A stretch of DNA of 64,000 nucleotides from the NCBI GenBank assembly GCA_019637155.1, contig JAHBWE010000013.1, forward strand, positions 186,001 through 250,000, written 5' to 3'. Shown here piece after piece: positions 60,996 through 64,000 of the stretch. The notes below the pieces were generated by a model that saw only the letters and a program-made list of their open reading frames with translations, had not been told where the DNA came from and ran no database searches. Position numbers and translations under genes: made by a program. The stretch's first letter is position 1, and each line of letters starts with the position of its first letter. The stretch comes from Labilithrix sp. GTDB taxonomy: Bacteria; Myxococcota_A; Polyangia; Polyangiales; Polyangiaceae.

Positions 60996-62405
60996 ATGAA
61001 GAAGGGCCACGTCGCAGAGCCGGGCAGCGTGCTCGGGGACAAGTACCGGATCGTGCGGACGCTCGGGACCGGCGGCATGGGCGTCGTGTACGAGGCTCGA
61101 CACATCGAGCTCGGGCAGCGCGTGGCGCTGAAGCTCCTTCAGAACGTCGACGACGAAGAGCACGTCCACCGCTTCCTCCGCGAGGCGCGCGCGTCCGTTC
61201 GCCTGAAGAGCGACCACGCCGCGAAGGTCGTCGACGTCGGGCGCCTCGAGTCCGGCGCGCCGTACATGGTGATGGAGCTGCTCGCCGGCACGGACCTCGG
61301 CGAGCTCTGCGCGGCGCGGCCGCTGCCTGCGCCGCTCGCCGTCGCGTACGTCCTTCAGGCTTGCGAGGCCGTCGCCGAAGCGCACGCCCTCGGCATCGTG
61401 CATCGCGACCTGAAGCCGTCCAACCTGTTCCTCACCGAGCGCGCCGACGGACAGCCCCTCATCAAGGTGCTCGACTTCGGCATCGCGAAGATGATCCGGC
61501 ACGAGGGGAGCGACAAGCTGACCGGGACCGGCGCCGTCATGGGCTCGCCGAGGTACATGTCGCCGGAGCAGCTGCGCTCCTCGCGCGACGTCGATCAACG
61601 GACGGACATCTGGTCGCTCGGCGTCTGCCTCTACGAGCTCGTCAGCGGGCAGACGCCGTTCCAGGCGTCGGCCGTGCCGGAGCTCTACGTGCTCGTCCTC
61701 AGGGATCCGCCGATCCCGATCCAGCGATGGCGGCCCGATCTGTCGCCCGGTCTCGTCGCGACGATCATGAAGTGCCTCGAGAAGGACCCCGCGCGCCGCT
61801 TCTCGTCGGTGTTCGAGCTCGCGAGCGCGCTCGAGCCGTTCGCGCTCGACGACGCGCGCGGATCCGCGGCTCGGATCTCACGCGTCCTCGCGAAGACCGG
61901 ACGGTCGGATCCGCCGCCGTCGATCGAGCAGGCCATCCTCGCGGCCGAGAGCGCCCCGAGCGTGGCGACCAGCGCCGCGCGCGTGGAGCCCACCGTCGTC
62001 GTGCCGCGCCGCGGCCGCGGCTGGCTCCTCGCGAGCACCTTCGCGGTCACGACGATCGCCGGCCTCGGCGCCGGCGCGTTCTTCCTCCGAGCCTCGTGGG
62101 GCCGCACCCCGCCGAGCGCGACACCGAGCGCGTCGGTCGCGTCGGTCGCGTCCGCGGCGCACGTCCCGAACGACGCGCTCGGCGTGGCGCCTCCGCCCTC
62201 CGAGGTGCCGGCGCCGCCGGCGGTCGCCGTCGCGTCCGTGTCCGCGTCCGCGCCGCCGATGACGCCGACCCCGCAGCACCCGCACCCGCACTCCGTCACG
62301 AGCGCCGGCCGCACCGCCGCTCGTTCGTCCGCGCCGTCGAGCCCCGCCCCCACCCCCGCGCCGGCGCCCCCACCGTCGTCCCGGCTCAAGACGAACTTCG
62401 AGTAG
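60996..62405 (+). CDS. Transmembrane Ser/Thr protein kinase
   Basis: A 469-residue Hanks-type kinase. The catalytic domain (about 16-290) has all key residues: GTGGMGVVY, Lys46 in VALK, HRDLKPSN with Asp138, DFG at 160-162 and SPEQL at 189-193. A juxtamembrane segment, one membrane helix (about 343-364) and an extracytoplasmic Pro/Ala/Ser-rich tail follow; the tail has no folded sensor domain. It therefore probably signals through partners. The next gene, 25 nt downstream, encodes a TPR-PEGA protein, a common partner in myxobacteria. FHA protein upstream may bind its phospho-targets. Confidence 0.95.
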   Translation: MKKGHVAEPGSVLGDKYRIVRTLGTGGMGVVYEARHIELGQRVALKLLQNVDDEEHVHRFLREARASVRLKSDHAAKVVDVGRLESGAPYMVMELLAGTDLGELCAARPLPAPLAVAYVLQACEAVAEAHALGIVHRDLKPSNLFLTERADGQPLIKVLDFGIAKMIRHEGSDKLTGTGAVMGSPRYMSPEQLRSSRDVDQRTDIWSLGVCLYELVSGQTPFQASAVPELYVLVLRDPPIPIQRWRPDLSPGLVATIMKCLEKDPARRFSSVFELASALEPFALDDARGSAARISRVLAKTGRSDPPPSIEQAILAAESAPSVATSAARVEPTVVVPRRGRGWLLASTFAVTTIAGLGAGAFFLRASWGRTPPSATPSASVASVASAAHVPNDALGVAPPPSEVPAPPAVAVASVSASAPPMTPTPQHPHPHSVTSAGRTAARSSAPSSPAPTPAPAPPPSSRLKTNFE

Positions 62406-62430
62406 CGCCGCAGGCGTGTAGCATCATCGC

Positions 62431-64000
62431 GTGGGGTCTCCTCTGCGCCGGCTCGCCATCGCGGTGCTCGCCATCGCGGTCGTGTCGCCGGCGAGCGCCC
62501 GCGCGAGCGACGACGCGCGCAAGCAGGAGGCGCAGGAGCATTTCCAGCGCGGCGTGAAGAGCTTCGGCGCGCAGCAGTGGGACGCCGCGCTCGCGGAGTT
62601 CCTGCGATCGCGCGAGCTCTATCCGACGCGCTCGGCGACGTACGACGCGGCGCTCTGCTTGAAGCAGCTCGGCCGCTACGACGAGGCGCTCGAGATGTTC
62701 GAGACGCTTTTGAGGTCTTTCCCGAATCTCCCGGAAGAGGACAAACGCGAGGCGCAGCGTGACCTCGTCGAGCTTCGCGCGCACGTCGGCGCGGTCGACG
62801 TGCAGCAGGCCGAGCCCGGCGCGGCGATCCTCGTCGACGGGCGCGATCGCGGCGTCTGGCCTCCCGCCGCGCCGCTCCGCGTCCTCGTCGGCTCGCACGT
62901 CGTGCGCGTCTTCAGGGAGGGGTTCCTCCCGTTCGAGAAGCGCGTCGAGGTCGCGAGCGGGCAGACGGTGGAGGTCGTCGCGTCGCTTCGCCGGCTCGAC
63001 GCGTTCGGGAAGCTGCGCGTCGCCGAGCAGAGCGGGCGCACGCTCGACGTCATCGTCGACGGCGTCGTCGTCGGCAAGACGCCGTGGGAAGGGCCGCTCT
63101 CGCTCGGGCCGCACACGGTGTTCTTGCGCGGGGAAGGGGACCTCGGGACGCAGCCCGTCAGCGTGCCGGTGGAGCGCGACAAGACCGTGCCGGTGACGCT
63201 CAACGCCGAGCCGCTCGACTCGGTGCTGCGCGTCGAGCCCGAGCCGCGCGGCGCGAGCGTCGCGATCGACGGCGTCGTCGTCGGACGCGGCGTCTGGGAA
63301 GGGCGACTGCGGGCGAGCCCTCACCGCCTCGAGGTCGCGTCGGAGGGCTTCATGGTCCAGGCCCGCGACGTGGCGACGACGAGCGGGCAGCGCGCGGTCG
63401 TCGCCGTGCCGCTCGAGCGCGACACGACCTCGCCGATGTGGCGCGCGGTGGTGCCGCCGCGCGTGGTGTTCGACGCGGACGCGGGGCTCGCGCTCGGTCC
63501 GTCGCTCGGCGGAGACCTCGTCGGCTCGTGCGACGGCGCGTGCAGCCGCGCGCTCGCGACCGGCGCGGCGGTGCGCGCGCACGGCGGCTACGAATTCAGC
63601 TCCGGGATCGGGATCGGCCTCGGCGCGGGCTACGTGAACGTGCGCCAGAGCGTCGAGCAGCAGCCGGCGCGCCTCCAGCCGGTGGGGCTGCCGAGCGCGG
63701 AGGGCGCGGCGGAGAACCGCGTCGTCCTCTCGGGCGCCACGCTCGGCGGCGCGGCGTGGCTCCATCGCGGCGCGCGCTTTCCGCTCCTCGTGCGCCTCGA
63801 CTCGGGCATCCTCCTCGGCTCGGTGCGGGCCGCGCGGTCCGGCACCTTCGCCGCGAGCGGCGGCGCGGCCTCGGCCTCGCCGGCGGAGGAGTCGGCGACC
63901 GCGAGTTACGTGTACATTGCACCCGAGGCGCGGGTCGGCTGGCGGTTCTTGCCGCGCTTCGAGGCGAGCTTCGGCGTGCAGGCGATGGTGCTCCTCGCGC
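62431..64000 (+). CDS. TPR-PEGA exported protein, 3' end cut by window edge
   Basis: The frame opens at GTG 62431 with a signal peptide (VVSPASARA) and remains open to the right edge, about 523 codons. Residues about 30-100 are a TPR-like pair (HFQRGVKSFGAQQWDAALAEF, YDEALEMFETLLRSF). Three PEGA-type beta-hairpin modules follow, recognised by AILVDGRDRG, VIVDGVVVGKTPWEGP and VAIDGVVVGRGVWEG. The C-terminal section has barrel-like strands (GIGIGLGAGYVNVRQS, ARFPLLVRLDSGILLGS). The whole resembles an outer-membrane assembly or surface protein. It follows the kinase by 25 nt and probably shares its transcript. Confidence 0.78.
   Translation, partial: MGSPLRRLAIAVLAIAVVSPASARASDDARKQEAQEHFQRGVKSFGAQQWDAALAEFLRSRELYPTRSATYDAALCLKQLGRYDEALEMFETLLRSFPNLPEEDKREAQRDLVELRAHVGAVDVQQAEPGAAILVDGRDRGVWPPAAPLRVLVGSHVVRVFREGFLPFEKRVEVASGQTVEVVASLRRLDAFGKLRVAEQSGRTLDVIVDGVVVGKTPWEGPLSLGPHTVFLRGEGDLGTQPVSVPVERDKTVPVTLNAEPLDSVLRVEPEPRGASVAIDGVVVGRGVWEGRLRASPHRLEVASEGFMVQARDVATTSGQRAVVAVPLERDTTSPMWRAVVPPRVVFDADAGLALGPSLGGDLVGSCDGACSRALATGAAVRAHGGYEFSSGIGIGLGAGYVNVRQSVEQQPARLQPVGLPSAEGAAENRVVLSGATLGGAAWLHRGARFPLLVRLDSGILLGSVRAARSGTFAASGGAASASPAEESATASYVYIAPEARVGWRFLPRFEASFGVQAMVLLA

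Overview
The window is very G+C-rich and gene-dense. It reads like the chromosome of a predatory or soil myxobacterium (Myxococcota, probably Polyangiales). This is inferred from the mix of gene types: many secreted lipoproteins including Cys-rich ones, Hanks-type Ser/Thr kinases (one fused to an ATPase/TPR module, one next to a TPR-PEGA protein), tandem PilZ proteins, an FHA protein, a VIT/vWA receptor with an AgmX-like C-terminus, and a ScfR/RamB-type regulator. No rRNA, tRNA, phage, transposase or CRISPR array was seen. Both window ends cut a gene.

Layout. 1-4.6 kb (minus): two Cys-rich lipoproteins, then FKBP lipoprotein, PpiC lipoprotein and Lnt, an envelope/lipoprotein-maturation set. 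4.6-6.9 kb: a receiver-histidine kinase and a cysteine desulfurase. 7.1-11 kb (minus): a lipoprotein, a large exported repeat protein and hisS, divergent from ruvX-mltG. 12.7-18.9 kb (plus): chalcone-isomerase-like protein, EamA protein, glucokinase, transketolase, a lipoprotein and a FadL-like porin. 19.1-22.9 kb: four exported proteins, one with a haem-c motif. 22.9-27.3 kb (minus): the pentose-phosphate operon gnd-zwf-opcA-pgl. 27.4-33.6 kb: small stress/antitoxin-like genes and an ECF-like sigma factor translationally coupled to a 1451-residue anti-sigma/FecR/VIT/vWA/AgmX-type protein. 33.6-44.8 kb: MarR, fatty-acid hydroxylase, a giant kinase-ATPase-TPR protein, a LURP-one-like protein, two membrane-anchored unknowns, a SUMF1-domain lipoprotein, a decayed kinase pseudogene and two PilZ proteins. 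45-53.8 kb: a trypsin-fold pseudoprotease, more lipoproteins, FabH, a repeat-rich acidic protein, a thioredoxin-fold lipoprotein and an SH3/class-A-beta-lactamase-fold lipoprotein. 53.8-58.3 kb: the glyoxylate shunt aceB-aceA divergent from a ScfR/RamB-type regulator. 58.3-64 kb: FHA protein, tandem repeats, an NlpC-like lipoprotein, a Ser/Thr kinase and a TPR-PEGA protein.

Glucokinase, transketolase and the oxidative pentose-phosphate operon lie within 13 kb and would route glucose into NAD(P)H and pentoses; the glyoxylate shunt with its regulator handles growth on acetate or fatty acids.

The most unusual things are: (1) the giant anti-sigma receptor; (2) a dispersed family of 3'-end hairpin elements, two of them near-identical three-hairpin modules with compensatory base changes, and one tandem array that supplies the last codons of a PilZ gene; (3) paired TGTCAATGACA palindromes 32 bp apart in the aceB/regulator promoter region; (4) several genes whose ATG lies only 6-8 nt after a TANNNT box, suggesting leaderless mRNAs.
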